Shown here piece after piece: positions 23,621-32,343 of a stretch of 37,231 nt of DNA. Position numbers and translations under genes: made by a program. The notes beneath the pieces were generated by a model. The model had not been told where the DNA came from and made no database searches. It saw only the letters and a list, made by a program, of their open reading frames with translations. Each line of letters opens with the position of its first letter. Positions within the stretch are counted from its first letter, which is position 1. This stretch comes from JAKFWF01 sp041745515 (GTDB lineage Bacteria; Pseudomonadota; Alphaproteobacteria; Rhizobiales; Hyphomicrobiaceae): contig JBGTIU010000083.1 of the NCBI GenBank assembly GCA_041745515.1, positions 1-37,231 of the forward strand, in the 5' to 3' direction.

Positions 23621-25072
23621 ATGGCAAAAGGCACCATTCTTATAGCCGATGATGACAGCGCCATTCGAACGGTCCTCAATCAGGCTCTGGCCCGCGCCGG
23701 GTACCTGCCTCGCGCCACCGGTAACGCCGCGACGCTGTGGCGCTGGGTAAGCCAGGGAGAGGGCGATGTAGTCATCACCGATGTCGTCATGCCAGACGAG
23801 AATGCCTTCGATTTGATACCGCGGATGAAGAAGTTGCGTCCTGATCTGCCGATCATCGTCATGAGCGCTCAGAATACCCTGATGACGGCGCTGACTGCCG
23901 CCGATAAGGGCGCGTATGAGTATCTGCCCAAGCCGTTTGATCTATCGGAGCTGGTCGCCGTGGTTGCGCGTGCACTCGCCGAGCCGGGCCGGCACGCGCA
24001 ACGCGGCTCGAACTCGAACGAAACCGAGGCGGACGAGTTGCCGCTGATTGGGCGTTCGCCCGCAATGCAGGAAATTTATCGCATTCTGGCTCGTCTTACA
24101 CAGACCGACTTGACCGTAATGATTGCCGGCGAGTCCGGCACAGGCAAGGAGCTGGTTGCTCGCGTCCTGCATGATCATGGTCGGCGGCGCTCCGGACCGT
24201 TCGTCGCGATCAATATGGCGGCGATCCCGCGCGAATTGATCGAGAGCGAATTGTTCGGGCACGAGAAGGGCGCCTTCACGGGCGCACAGACCCGCACGCA
24301 GGGCCGCTTCGAGCAGGCGGAGGGCGGCACGCTATTTCTCGATGAGATCGGTGACATGCCGCTCGAGGCTCAAACGAGGCTGCTGCGCGTGCTGCAGGAG
24401 GGCGAGTACACGACGGTTGGAGGTCGCACCCCGATCCGCACCAACGTCCGTATTATCGCGGCTACTCACCGGGAACTTAAATCGCAAATCAACCAGGGGC
24501 TTTTTCGCGAGGACCTTTTTTATCGCCTCAACGTGGTGCCGTTGCGAATTCCGCCACTGCGCGAGCGCCTCGATGATATTGGCGATCTGGTGCGCCATTT
24601 TCTGCGGCTGGCTTCCCGGCAAGGGCTAGGCTCGAAAACAGTCGAGTCAGCAGCGATCGAGCGCATGAAACGGCACTCCTGGCCTGGCAACGTGCGCGAG
24701 CTGGAGAACCTCGTGCGGCGTTTGGCAGCACTGCATCCCCGCGATACGATCACGGCCGCAATCGTCGACAGCGACCTGATCGCTTCCCCGTCTCTCGCTG
24801 AGCGTGTCAATGGAGATGATTCGAAAAACCTGTCCGAGATGATTGAGCATCATCTGTCGCAGCACTTTGGCAGCTTCGGACGGGATTTGCCGCCCAATGG
24901 GTTGTACGGTCGCGTTATCCGGCAAGTTGAGCTGCCGCTGATCCGGGCTGCTTTGGCGGCAACGCGCGGCAACCAGATCAAGGCAGCCGAACTGCTTGGC
25001 TTGAACCGCAACACGCTGCGAAGCCGCATTCGAGAGCTTGATATCACGGTTCTCAAGATACCGCTGCCGTAA
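23621..25072 (+). CDS. ntrC: Nitrogen regulation response regulator NtrC
   Basis: Sigma-54-dependent activator of nitrogen assimilation genes; 483 residues. Receiver domain with phospho-acceptor D54 ('VVITDVVMPDE') and K103-type 'YLPKPFD'; AAA+ domain with Walker A G170-K176 ('GESGTGKE'), an intact sigma-54-contacting GAFTGA at 217-222, Walker B 'GGTLFLDEIGD'; and a C-terminal Fis-type helix-turn-helix ('ALAATRGNQIKAAELLGLNR'). It contrasts with NtrX downstream, which lacks GAFTGA. An AT-rich spacer of almost 290 bases separates it from ntrY. Confidence 0.97.
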   Translation: MAKGTILIADDDSAIRTVLNQALARAGYLPRATGNAATLWRWVSQGEGDVVITDVVMPDENAFDLIPRMKKLRPDLPIIVMSAQNTLMTALTAADKGAYEYLPKPFDLSELVAVVARALAEPGRHAQRGSNSNETEADELPLIGRSPAMQEIYRILARLTQTDLTVMIAGESGTGKELVARVLHDHGRRRSGPFVAINMAAIPRELIESELFGHEKGAFTGAQTRTQGRFEQAEGGTLFLDEIGDMPLEAQTRLLRVLQEGEYTTVGGRTPIRTNVRIIAATHRELKSQINQGLFREDLFYRLNVVPLRIPPLRERLDDIGDLVRHFLRLASRQGLGSKTVESAAIERMKRHSWPGNVRELENLVRRLAALHPRDTITAAIVDSDLIASPSLAERVNGDDSKNLSEMIEHHLSQHFGSFGRDLPPNGLYGRVIRQVELPLIRAALAATRGNQIKAAELLGLNRNTLRSRIRELDITVLKIPLP

Positions 25073-25202
25073 TTAACCGGTTGATATATTTCATTTTTAA
25101 ATTTTTGGTGCACCGAACCGCAACCGCGCAGGACGTGCACTACCGAGTACTGAAAGACTTTCGTTCTCAGCTTGACGGTATCGGCCGCAGCTTCTAGTTC
25201 TA

Positions 25203-25223
25203 CGTAAATGTCGCGTAAATGTC
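25203..25223. promoter_or_regulatory. Tandem direct repeat upstream of ntrY, candidate regulator site
   Basis: CGTAAATGTC occurs at 25203-25212 and again at 25214-25223, an 11-base period, which places both copies on the same face of the helix, as response-regulator dimers often need. It lies in the ntrC-ntrY spacer, about 140 bases before the ntrY start. The match to any particular regulator is not known to me. Confidence 0.35.
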
Positions 25224-25359
25224 ACAGTATTCGCCACCCACTGGCCGTCGCTGATTCGCCGCAGTGTTGCGGAAAGAGAACGAGTTGGCGTTGCCGTTGT
25301 CCTCCAGGCTCGATGACAAACCCTCAACTTGCCATGGACATTCAATGGAGCTGGTGTCG

Positions 25360-27636
25360 ATGACGATTGCACCGAGCGGCCGCAACATGGGCGAGTTGAG
25401 CGCGGGCCTGCCTTTCGATGACAGCAATCTGCCGTTGCCCGAGGCCAAGCCCCTGACATTTTGGATTGGCCTTTCGGTCACCGTGCTGGCGCTCGTTTCG
25501 GGCCTTGCGACTTATCTGATTTTGACCGGTCTAACGCCGCTGGCGCCGCGCAACACCGTCGTGTTCTGGGTGCTGCTGATCAATGCGCTGCTCATCATAG
25601 CCATGATTGCAGTCGTTACTTGGCAGGTCCGTGACTTGCTGGCGGCGTGGCGAGCCAAGGTGCCGGGCTCGCGGCTGCACATCCGCATTGTTGCCCTGTT
25701 CAGCGTAATCGCCGCATTACCGGCGATCCTGCTGGCGGCCGGAGCGACGACGACTTTCTCGCGCACATTCGACAGCGTTTCGAGCAGAACCAAGCAGATC
25801 GTGGAAAACTCTCTGGATGTGGCCAATGCCTACCTCGAAGAGCATGGCCAGATCATTCGTACCGACATCGTCAATATGGCGAAGGATCTCGACGATGCTG
25901 CAGGCCTCGTCGGTGGCAATCCGACACAGTTACGCCAGCTCGTTATTGCACAGGCGGGATTGCGCGAACTGCCTGTCGCATACGTGATCGACGTCAATGG
26001 CGCCGCGCTGGTTACCGCTCTCGACGACGACAAATTGCCCTACAAGGCGCCGCCGCCCGAGGTCATGGCGCTGGCTGAGGCCGGTCAGGTTTCATTGTCG
26101 ACTCCGACCGAGAATTTCCGCGTCAACGCGGTGGTCAAGCTGCAGCGTTATGAAGGGCGATACCTTTATGTTGCGCGTGGAGTGAGCCCCAAAGTGATCG
26201 GGCATTTGCGCCGGACGCAAGCAGCGTTCACCGAGTATCAAGAAACGCGCAAACGGCGCGGCGAACTGAAGTTCGCCCATGGCCTCATCTACTTCGCATT
26301 GTCGCTTACATCGTTGCTGGTGGCGATCTGGGTGGGGCTTTGGTTCGCCGGTCGGTTTGTTGCACCGATCCGCCGATTGATCGGCGCCGCGCAGCAGGTG
26401 TCGCGCGGCAATCTGCAAGTGATGCTGCCGATCAATCGAGGCGAGGGTGACCTGCGACGGCTGTCGCAGACCTTCAACACCATGACAACCGAGTTGAGAA
26501 GTAAACGCGACGCTCTGATCACCGCGAACGAGCAGCTGAGTGAGCGCCGGGCCTTTATGGAGGCGGTGCTGACGGGCGTGTCAGCCGGCGTGCTTGGTAT
26601 CGATGCTCAGGGACGAGTGACTCTGGCCAATCGATCGGCGGAGCAACTCTTAGGATACACCCAAACCGAATTGATCGGCCAGCCACTTGGCATCTTCTTG
26701 CCGGAGTTCGGCGCCGTTATGACGGCGGCGTCCGATCAGCAACTCCGTCAGCGGCTGCAGCGCGAAGTCAAAATAGCGGTCAACGGCGACGAACGTACAT
26801 TCGCGGTTCGCGTGACGCATGAGCAGGCAGGTATAGCGGATCAGGGCGCCGTCGTGACGTTCGATGACATCACCGAATTGGTATCGGCGCAGCGCACTTC
26901 GGCGTGGGCCGACGTTGCGCGCCGCATTGCTCATGAAATCAAGAATCCGCTGACCCCGATCATCCTGTCGGCAGAACGTCTGCGCAAGAAATATGGCCGC
27001 GTCATAACCGAGGATCGAGCGACATTCGAAAAACTGACCACAACGATCGAACGGCAGGCGGGCGACATCAAGACAATGGTCGACGAGTTCGCCGCCTTTG
27101 CCCGTGTGCCCAAGCCGGTAATGGAGTTGAACGACCTGCGCGAAGCGTTGCAGGAGCCGGTGATCCTGTTTCGTGAAGCGCATCCAAAAGTCGACTTTAA
27201 ATTGGATATTCCGGTATTGCCGACGAATGCCCTGTTTGATCGCCGTCTGATCAGTCAAGCGGTCACCAACCTCGTGAAGAATGCAACAGAGGCTGTAGAG
27301 AGCGCGGCGGACGGCGCGGTCGACGGATGGCAGGGCCAAGTCGAGGCCCGTCTCAAAATTTCGGGGCGGCACGCGATGATCGAAGTTATCGACAATGGGG
27401 TTGGTTTGCCCAAACAGAACCGTGCACGATTGCTGGAACCATATGTTACCAACAAGGGGAACAAAGGCACGGGTCTCGGCCTTGCGATTGTCCAGAAGAT
27501 CGTGGAGCAACATGGCGGCGTGCTGACGCTCGAAGACGCACCACCGGGATCCGGGCGCATACGAGGCGCGCTCGTGCGCATCTCGTTGCCGCTTGGTAGC
27601 GCTATAGAACAGGCGGCATCGGCTGCCGCCGAGTGA
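25360..27636 (+). CDS. ntrY: Nitrogen regulation sensor kinase NtrY
   Basis: Membrane histidine kinase partner of NtrX; 758 residues from the chosen start. Three or more N-terminal membrane helices ('FWIGLSVTVLALVSGLATYL', 'VVFWVLLINALLIIAMIAVV', 'IVALFSVIAALPAILLA'), a periplasmic domain, another helix near 'ALSLTSLLVAIWVGLWF', HAMP, PAS ('MEAVLTGVSAGVLGIDAQG'), H-box with H525 ('RRIAHEIKNPLTPIILSAER') and a complete ATPase domain ('DNGVGLP', 'GTGLGLAIV'). ATG 25360 has GGAG about 9 bases upstream; ATG 25345 and GTG 25264 are in-frame alternatives. NtrY proteins sense redox or nitrogen state in alphaproteobacteria. Confidence 0.95.
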   Translation: MTIAPSGRNMGELSAGLPFDDSNLPLPEAKPLTFWIGLSVTVLALVSGLATYLILTGLTPLAPRNTVVFWVLLINALLIIAMIAVVTWQVRDLLAAWRAKVPGSRLHIRIVALFSVIAALPAILLAAGATTTFSRTFDSVSSRTKQIVENSLDVANAYLEEHGQIIRTDIVNMAKDLDDAAGLVGGNPTQLRQLVIAQAGLRELPVAYVIDVNGAALVTALDDDKLPYKAPPPEVMALAEAGQVSLSTPTENFRVNAVVKLQRYEGRYLYVARGVSPKVIGHLRRTQAAFTEYQETRKRRGELKFAHGLIYFALSLTSLLVAIWVGLWFAGRFVAPIRRLIGAAQQVSRGNLQVMLPINRGEGDLRRLSQTFNTMTTELRSKRDALITANEQLSERRAFMEAVLTGVSAGVLGIDAQGRVTLANRSAEQLLGYTQTELIGQPLGIFLPEFGAVMTAASDQQLRQRLQREVKIAVNGDERTFAVRVTHEQAGIADQGAVVTFDDITELVSAQRTSAWADVARRIAHEIKNPLTPIILSAERLRKKYGRVITEDRATFEKLTTTIERQAGDIKTMVDEFAAFARVPKPVMELNDLREALQEPVILFREAHPKVDFKLDIPVLPTNALFDRRLISQAVTNLVKNATEAVESAADGAVDGWQGQVEARLKISGRHAMIEVIDNGVGLPKQNRARLLEPYVTNKGNKGTGLGLAIVQKIVEQHGGVLTLEDAPPGSGRIRGALVRISLPLGSAIEQAASAAAE

Positions 27637-27739
27637 CGTCGAGGGTGCATGAGCGTAAGCCCATGCCGTGCATTTCCGTAAGACTGTTTCAATTGGAGTC
27701 GGGTCGGCTTGGTTGGCCACCCAAAATGGGAGAAACACG

Positions 27740-29134
27740 ATGGCATCTGATATCCTGGTCGTGGACGATGAGGCCGACATCCGGGATCTCGTGTCGGGCA
27801 TTCTCGAAGACGAAGGCCATCGTTGCCGTCTCGCGCGCGATAGTGATGAGGCGCTGCGCGCCGTGGAGGAGCGCCGCCCTCATCTGGTTATTCTCGACAT
27901 CTGGCTGCAGGGCAGCCGGCTCGATGGCCTGGAAGTATTGTCAATCATCAAGAAGGTGCACCCTGACTTACCCATCGTGATCGTATCGGGGCACGGCAAC
28001 ATTGAAACGGCAGTCACCGCAATCCGGCGCGGGGCTTACGACTACATTGAAAAACCGTTCAAATCCGATCGCCTGCTGCTGGTAACGATGCGTGCACTAG
28101 AAGCGTCGCAGTTGCGCCGCGAGGTCCGGCAGTTGAAGGAACGATCGTCGCAGAGCGCTGACATGATCGGCAAGTCGGCGGCTATCAACCAGCTGCGCGG
28201 TCAGATCGATCGAGTGGCGCCGACGAACAGCCGGGTCTTGATCCGTGGCGCGTCTGGAGCGGGCAAGGAACTTGCGGCTCGGGTCATGCACGCAAAAAGC
28301 GCGCGTGCCGACGGTCAGTTCGTTGTGCTGAACGCCGCCGCCATGGCACCCGACCGCGTCGAAGAGGAGTTGTTTGGCACCGAGGATCGCTCCGGAGGTC
28401 CGCGTAAAGTCGGCGCGCTCGAAGAAGCTCACGGCGGCACACTCTACATCGACGAAGTAGCCGACATGCCGATGGAGACTCAGGGCAAGATCCTGCGGGT
28501 TCTCGTCGAACAGAAGTTCTTGCGGCTCGGTGGCAGTCAGAAGGTCTCGGTCGATGTACGCATAATTTCATCCACGAGCCGCGATCTCGAGCGCGATATG
28601 GCGGAAAGCCGCTTTCGCGAAGACCTCTATCACCGATTGAACGTGGTGCCGCTGCGCGTTCCAGGATTGGCGGAGAGACGCGAGGATATCCCTGACCTAG
28701 TGCAGTACTTCGGCCATCAGGTTGCGCAGACTTCGGGATTGGCCGTCCGTCGTATCGGGGAAGATGCGATCGCTGTGCTGCAGGCGCACGACTGGCCCGG
28801 CAATGTCCGCGAGTTGCGTAACAACATCGAACGGGTCATGATTTTAACCGGTGGCGAGCCCGATGCGGTCATCACGGCCGACATGCTGCCGCAGGAAATC
28901 GGATCAAACGTTCCGCTGCCGATCAACGGCAAGTCGGAGCATCTGATGTCGTTGCCGCTGCGGGAAGCGCGCGAGATTTTCGAACGCGACTATCTGCTGG
29001 CACAAATTAATCGCTTCGGCGGCAATATCTCGCGCACTGCGGAATTCGTCGGCATGGAACGGTCAGCTCTGCATCGCAAGTTGCGAGCACTCGGCGTCTC
29101 GTCCGACCAGCGCGCCGGCAGCGGCGCGGCCTGA
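27740..29134 (+). CDS. ntrX: Nitrogen regulation response regulator NtrX
   Basis: A 464-residue regulator paired with NtrY. Receiver domain with D53 ('VILDIWLQGS'), AAA+ domain with Walker A G170-K176 ('GASGAGKE') and Walker B 'GGTLYIDEVADM', and a C-terminal helix-turn-helix ('INRFGGNISRTAEFVGMERS'). Where NtrC has the GAFTGA loop, this protein reads 'FGTEDRSGGPRKVGALEEA' (about 212-230), so contact with sigma-54 in the usual way is not expected. Loss of GAFTGA is, as I recall, known for NtrX in some alphaproteobacteria, which act at sigma-70-type promoters. GGGAG lies 8 bases upstream of the ATG. Confidence 0.95.
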   Translation: MASDILVVDDEADIRDLVSGILEDEGHRCRLARDSDEALRAVEERRPHLVILDIWLQGSRLDGLEVLSIIKKVHPDLPIVIVSGHGNIETAVTAIRRGAYDYIEKPFKSDRLLLVTMRALEASQLRREVRQLKERSSQSADMIGKSAAINQLRGQIDRVAPTNSRVLIRGASGAGKELAARVMHAKSARADGQFVVLNAAAMAPDRVEEELFGTEDRSGGPRKVGALEEAHGGTLYIDEVADMPMETQGKILRVLVEQKFLRLGGSQKVSVDVRIISSTSRDLERDMAESRFREDLYHRLNVVPLRVPGLAERREDIPDLVQYFGHQVAQTSGLAVRRIGEDAIAVLQAHDWPGNVRELRNNIERVMILTGGEPDAVITADMLPQEIGSNVPLPINGKSEHLMSLPLREAREIFERDYLLAQINRFGGNISRTAEFVGMERSALHRKLRALGVSSDQRAGSGAA

Positions 29135-29221
29135 ACTTGGCTGCAACCATACCCCGTCGACGAGTTTCGCTCGGCGTCGGCGGCCAACTGTCTAGTGCAT
29201 GACGCGACAAGGACCTGGGCC

Positions 29222-30088
29222 ATGAGTCGCTACGTCTACGTCAATGGCCTCCACCTACCTTATGCGCAGGCCCAAGTGCATGCCGAGGATCGCGGTTTCC
29301 AGTTTGGCGATGCCGTGTACGAGGTTTGCGAAGTAAACGGGGGCAGGCTCATCGACGAAACGCGCCATCTCGACCGCCTCGACCGATCATTGAGAGAACT
29401 CAGAATCGCTGCGCCGATGGGGAGGCCAGCCTGGAATCGCGTATTGCGGGAAACCATCCGCCGCAATCGACTGATCGACGGCTCGGTCTATATCCAGGTC
29501 TCGCGTGGCAGCCGGCCGCGCGACTTCCTGCTTGCGCCCCCAGAACGGGCCAGTCCGACCTGCATCGTAGTTGCGAGGAGTGGCAATCCGGCCAACCTCG
29601 ATGCCCGTGCCGCCGAGGGAATAGGCGTAAAGACGGTGCCGGATAACCGATGGGATCGGTGCGACATAAAGACGGTGATGCTGCTGCCCGCCAGCCTTGC
29701 GAAGCAGGCCGCGCACGCCGAAGGCGCGAAGGAAGCTTGGTTTGTCGACGCGACCGGCCGTGTGACGGAGGGTGCATCGAGCAACGCGTGGATTGTCGAT
29801 CGAGAAGGCCGGCTGATCACCCGGCCGGCTGGCAACGAAATCCTGTGCGGGGTGACCCGAAACACATTGATCGACCTGATCGCGCGGGAAGGATTGTTGC
29901 TCGAGGAACGCGCCTTTACCGTTGTCGAAGCAAAAGCCGCTCGGGAAGCATTTATTACCTCCGCCGGTAATACCGTGATGCCGGTGGTGCGGATCGACGG
30001 GCACCAAATCGGTAACGGGGCGCCTGGCCTTTTGTCATTAAGGCTCAGAAGCGCTTTTCATGATGTTGCCGAACGCGCGGAGATATGA
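29222..30088 (+). CDS. dat: D-amino acid aminotransferase (class IV PLP enzyme)
   Basis: A 288-residue fold-type IV aminotransferase, likely interconverting D-alanine and D-glutamate. Evidence: the N-terminal 'YVNGLHLPYAQAQVHAEDRG' and 'FQFGDAVYEV', the PLP lysine K150 in 'RCDIKTVMLLP', and E183 in 'VTEGASSNAWIV'. Branched-chain aminotransferases share the fold, but the motif set and the place between ntrX and hfq match alphaproteobacterial D-amino acid aminotransferases. ATG at 29222 begins at the conserved strand; AAGGA is 8 bases upstream. Confidence 0.9.
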   Translation: MSRYVYVNGLHLPYAQAQVHAEDRGFQFGDAVYEVCEVNGGRLIDETRHLDRLDRSLRELRIAAPMGRPAWNRVLRETIRRNRLIDGSVYIQVSRGSRPRDFLLAPPERASPTCIVVARSGNPANLDARAAEGIGVKTVPDNRWDRCDIKTVMLLPASLAKQAAHAEGAKEAWFVDATGRVTEGASSNAWIVDREGRLITRPAGNEILCGVTRNTLIDLIAREGLLLEERAFTVVEAKAAREAFITSAGNTVMPVVRIDGHQIGNGAPGLLSLRLRSAFHDVAERAEI

Positions 30089-30242
30089 TGCCGATGCTGA
30101 TTGTTTGAGTTAGTTGCGACAGTCTGGCGCGCCGCCGCGCCTGCATCGCATTGTAAGGAAAAACGGTTACCAGAACTGATGGGATCGACGCCTGGTGGTC
30201 GAACCGGTAATAAAAACAACCGCAACAACGGGACAGAAAAAC

Positions 30243-30497
30243 ATGGCTTCCGAACGCCAGCCAAGCCTTCAGGACACCTTTCTCAACCACGTCCGCAAGG
30301 CGAAGACCCCTCTCACCATCTTTCTTGTCAACGGTGTAAAACTTCAGGGAATTGTTACTTGGTTCGACAATTTTTGCGTGCTGCTGCGCCGCGACGGGCA
30401 CTCGCAATTGGTTTACAAACACGCCATATCCACAATCATGCCGGGTACCCCTGTTCACTTGATGGACAACGATCCGGCCGAATCAACCCCGGAGTAG
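30243..30497 (+). CDS. hfq: RNA chaperone Hfq
   Basis: An 84-residue Sm-like hexamer that pairs small RNAs with mRNAs. The Sm1 motif ('LQDTFLNHVRKAKTPLTIFL', 'VNGVKLQGIVTWFDNFCVLL') and Sm2 ('LVYKHAISTIMP') are complete, including the proximal-face 'YKHA' residues. No acidic tail of the enterobacterial type. The ATG at 30243 has GGGACAG about 8 bases upstream. Its stop is in frame with the hflX reading frame, which opens directly behind it. Confidence 0.97.
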   Translation: MASERQPSLQDTFLNHVRKAKTPLTIFLVNGVKLQGIVTWFDNFCVLLRRDGHSQLVYKHAISTIMPGTPVHLMDNDPAESTPE

Positions 30498-30620
30498 ACG
30501 GCCGTCATAGACGATCATAATCGGCGCGAAATCAGTGGGCAGGTAGACGATCACCGCCCTGATAGCGCGCGCGTCGTTGCCGGGCACAAACGAACGGCAC
30601 GTGCCTTAGTACTTGTTCCC

Positions 30621-31955
30621 GTGCTCGCGAGGTCCCGCCGGCCTTCGCGCATTGCATCGACCGGCAATTCGCCGAAAGTGGAGCACCGTATCAGCCGCGT
30701 TCCGCCTCTGCATTCCCCCGCCGATCGGCTTGCCGAAGCCGTCGGACTTGCCCATGCCATCGACCTCGGGATTACCGATGCGAAAATCGTTCCCGTCCCA
30801 TTGCCGCGGCCGGCGACACTGTTCGGCTCCGGCAAGGTATCCGAGATCACCGAACTGGTTGAGGCCGAAGGCATTGATCTTGTGGTGATCGACCACACCG
30901 TCTCACCAATCCAGCAGCGCAATCTTGAAAAGGCCTGGAACACCAAGGTGCTCGACCGAACCGGGCTAATTCTGGAAATATTTGGGAGCCGGGCGCAGAC
31001 GCGAGAGGGCCGCTTGCAAGTCGAGTTGGCGCATCTGAGCTACCAGAAGAGCCGGTTGGTCCGCAGCTGGACTCACTTGGAACGGCAGAGGGGCGGCGCG
31101 GGCTTTCTCGGTGGACCCGGCGAGAGCCAGCTGGAACTTGACCGCCGTCTGATCCAGGATCGCATCGAGGCGATAAAGGCCGATCTCGCTCAAGTCGTTA
31201 AAACCCGCGACCTGCATCGCAAAAGTCGTCGCCGCGTGCCTTATCCGGTCGTGGCTATCGTTGGCTACACCAACGCCGGCAAATCCACGCTGTTTAATCG
31301 CGTTACCGGGGCAAGCGTGCTCGCCAAGGATCAGGTGTTCGCAACGCTCGATCCGACGATGCGAGAGGTCCGGCTGACGGGCGGCCGTCGTATCATTTTG
31401 TCGGATACCGTTGGCTTCATTTCCGACCTGCCGACCATGCTGGTGGCGGCATTTCGAGCGACACTTGAAGAAGTCATCGGCGCCGACCTGATCCTCCACG
31501 TGCGCGACATCGCGCATGTCGAAACCAGCGCCCAAAGTGCCGACGTCGAGAAGGTGCTGGCGGATCTTGGCATTGATCCGCAAGGGTCCGCTAACCGGAT
31601 CCTGGAGGTCTGGAACAAGGTCGATCTGCTCGCGGCCGATCAACAGGAAAAGCTGAGCCATGCGGCAAAGCGCAACGGCCACCGGCCCGCCCTTGTGTCG
31701 GCGATCACCGGCGAGGGCGTTGAGACGCTCCTGGCTTTGATAAATCAGCGTCTCGGCGTCAACGACGACATTATCGAGCTGATTATTCCGGCGGCCGACG
31801 CCGGTGTGCTGGCGTGGCTCCATGCCAACGCCGATGTCGTTGCTCATACCGCCGACGAGCTTGGTGATATACGCGCGCGCGTCCGCATTGAAAGAGCCAA
31901 GCGCGGCCGATTGCGCAGCCGTATGACCGGGACCAATGTAAGCATTGCCAGCTAG
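30621..31955 (+). CDS. hflX: Ribosome-associated GTPase HflX
   Basis: GTPase that rescues stalled or heat-damaged ribosomes; 444 residues from the first canonical start. The HflX domain ('RLAEAVGLAHAIDL', 'GSGKVSEITELVE', 'QTREGRLQVELAHLSYQKSR') is followed by the coiled-coil linker ('ELDRRLIQDRIEAIKADL') and G domain: G1 'GYTNAGKST', 'DPTMREV', 'DTVGFISDLP', 'NKVDLL'. The GTG at 30621 lies inside the conserved first strand ('RALVLVPVL') and has no ribosome-binding site; the frame is open without ATG/GTG/TTG back to the hfq stop at 30495. True initiation is probably upstream at a non-canonical codon such as ACG 30498 or ATA 30507, where GGAG sits at the end of hfq. Confidence 0.92.
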   Translation: MLARSRRPSRIASTGNSPKVEHRISRVPPLHSPADRLAEAVGLAHAIDLGITDAKIVPVPLPRPATLFGSGKVSEITELVEAEGIDLVVIDHTVSPIQQRNLEKAWNTKVLDRTGLILEIFGSRAQTREGRLQVELAHLSYQKSRLVRSWTHLERQRGGAGFLGGPGESQLELDRRLIQDRIEAIKADLAQVVKTRDLHRKSRRRVPYPVVAIVGYTNAGKSTLFNRVTGASVLAKDQVFATLDPTMREVRLTGGRRIILSDTVGFISDLPTMLVAAFRATLEEVIGADLILHVRDIAHVETSAQSADVEKVLADLGIDPQGSANRILEVWNKVDLLAADQQEKLSHAAKRNGHRPALVSAITGEGVETLLALINQRLGVNDDIIELIIPAADAGVLAWLHANADVVAHTADELGDIRARVRIERAKRGRLRSRMTGTNVSIAS

Positions 31956-32074
31956 CTATTTCAGGGGTGGCAGTAAAAGCGGCCTTCACCCTTGAGCGTG
32001 GATTTCGTCGCGCGGGGAAAGAAACGTCCCGACCTTTTTTTCCGCGGGAGCAGAATCCAACATTGCGCAAGCTT

Positions 32075-32148
32075 TGGAGGCCACGCCCGGAATCGAACCG
32101 GGGTGCGAGGATTTGCAGTCCTCTACGTCACCACTCCGCCACGTGGCC
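32075..32148 (-). tRNA. tRNA-Cys (GCA), CCA encoded
   Basis: On the minus strand, a 74-base cloverleaf: acceptor GGCCACG pairs with CGTGGCC over 7 bp; anticodon loop CTGCAAA with anticodon GCA; T arm CCCGG-TTCGATT-CCGGG; discriminator T followed by an encoded CCA at 32077-32075. The flanking 31956-32074 and 32149-32343 hold no protein gene I can support; a T-run at about 32034-32041 has only a weak stem in front of it. Confidence 0.95.
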
Positions 32149-32343
32149 TCATCAGATGCCGCTATCAACGCGAGCAGGTGGTCTGACCCTGCACGACTGC
32201 CGGTGGGGAACCGGCAACACGAGTGCTAGCAACTGCCGAGCCCACTATCACAGCTTGGTGAACGAACGCAACGCATGCTCAACAGTAGCCGTGTCGGCGC
32301 TCATTCGCTACGGTGCGCGGCGAGATTTGGCGGGAACCCAACA

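Noticed and set aside
25075..25113. Palindromes AACCGGTT and GGTGCACC after ntrC as a terminator or NtrC site
   Set aside because: Stems are too short for a terminator and the spacing does not match the NtrC consensus (TGCACC-N5-GGTGCA).
32020..32045. Terminator with T-run after hflX
   Set aside because: A run of seven T is present on the plus strand, but only a 4-bp stem can be drawn before it.
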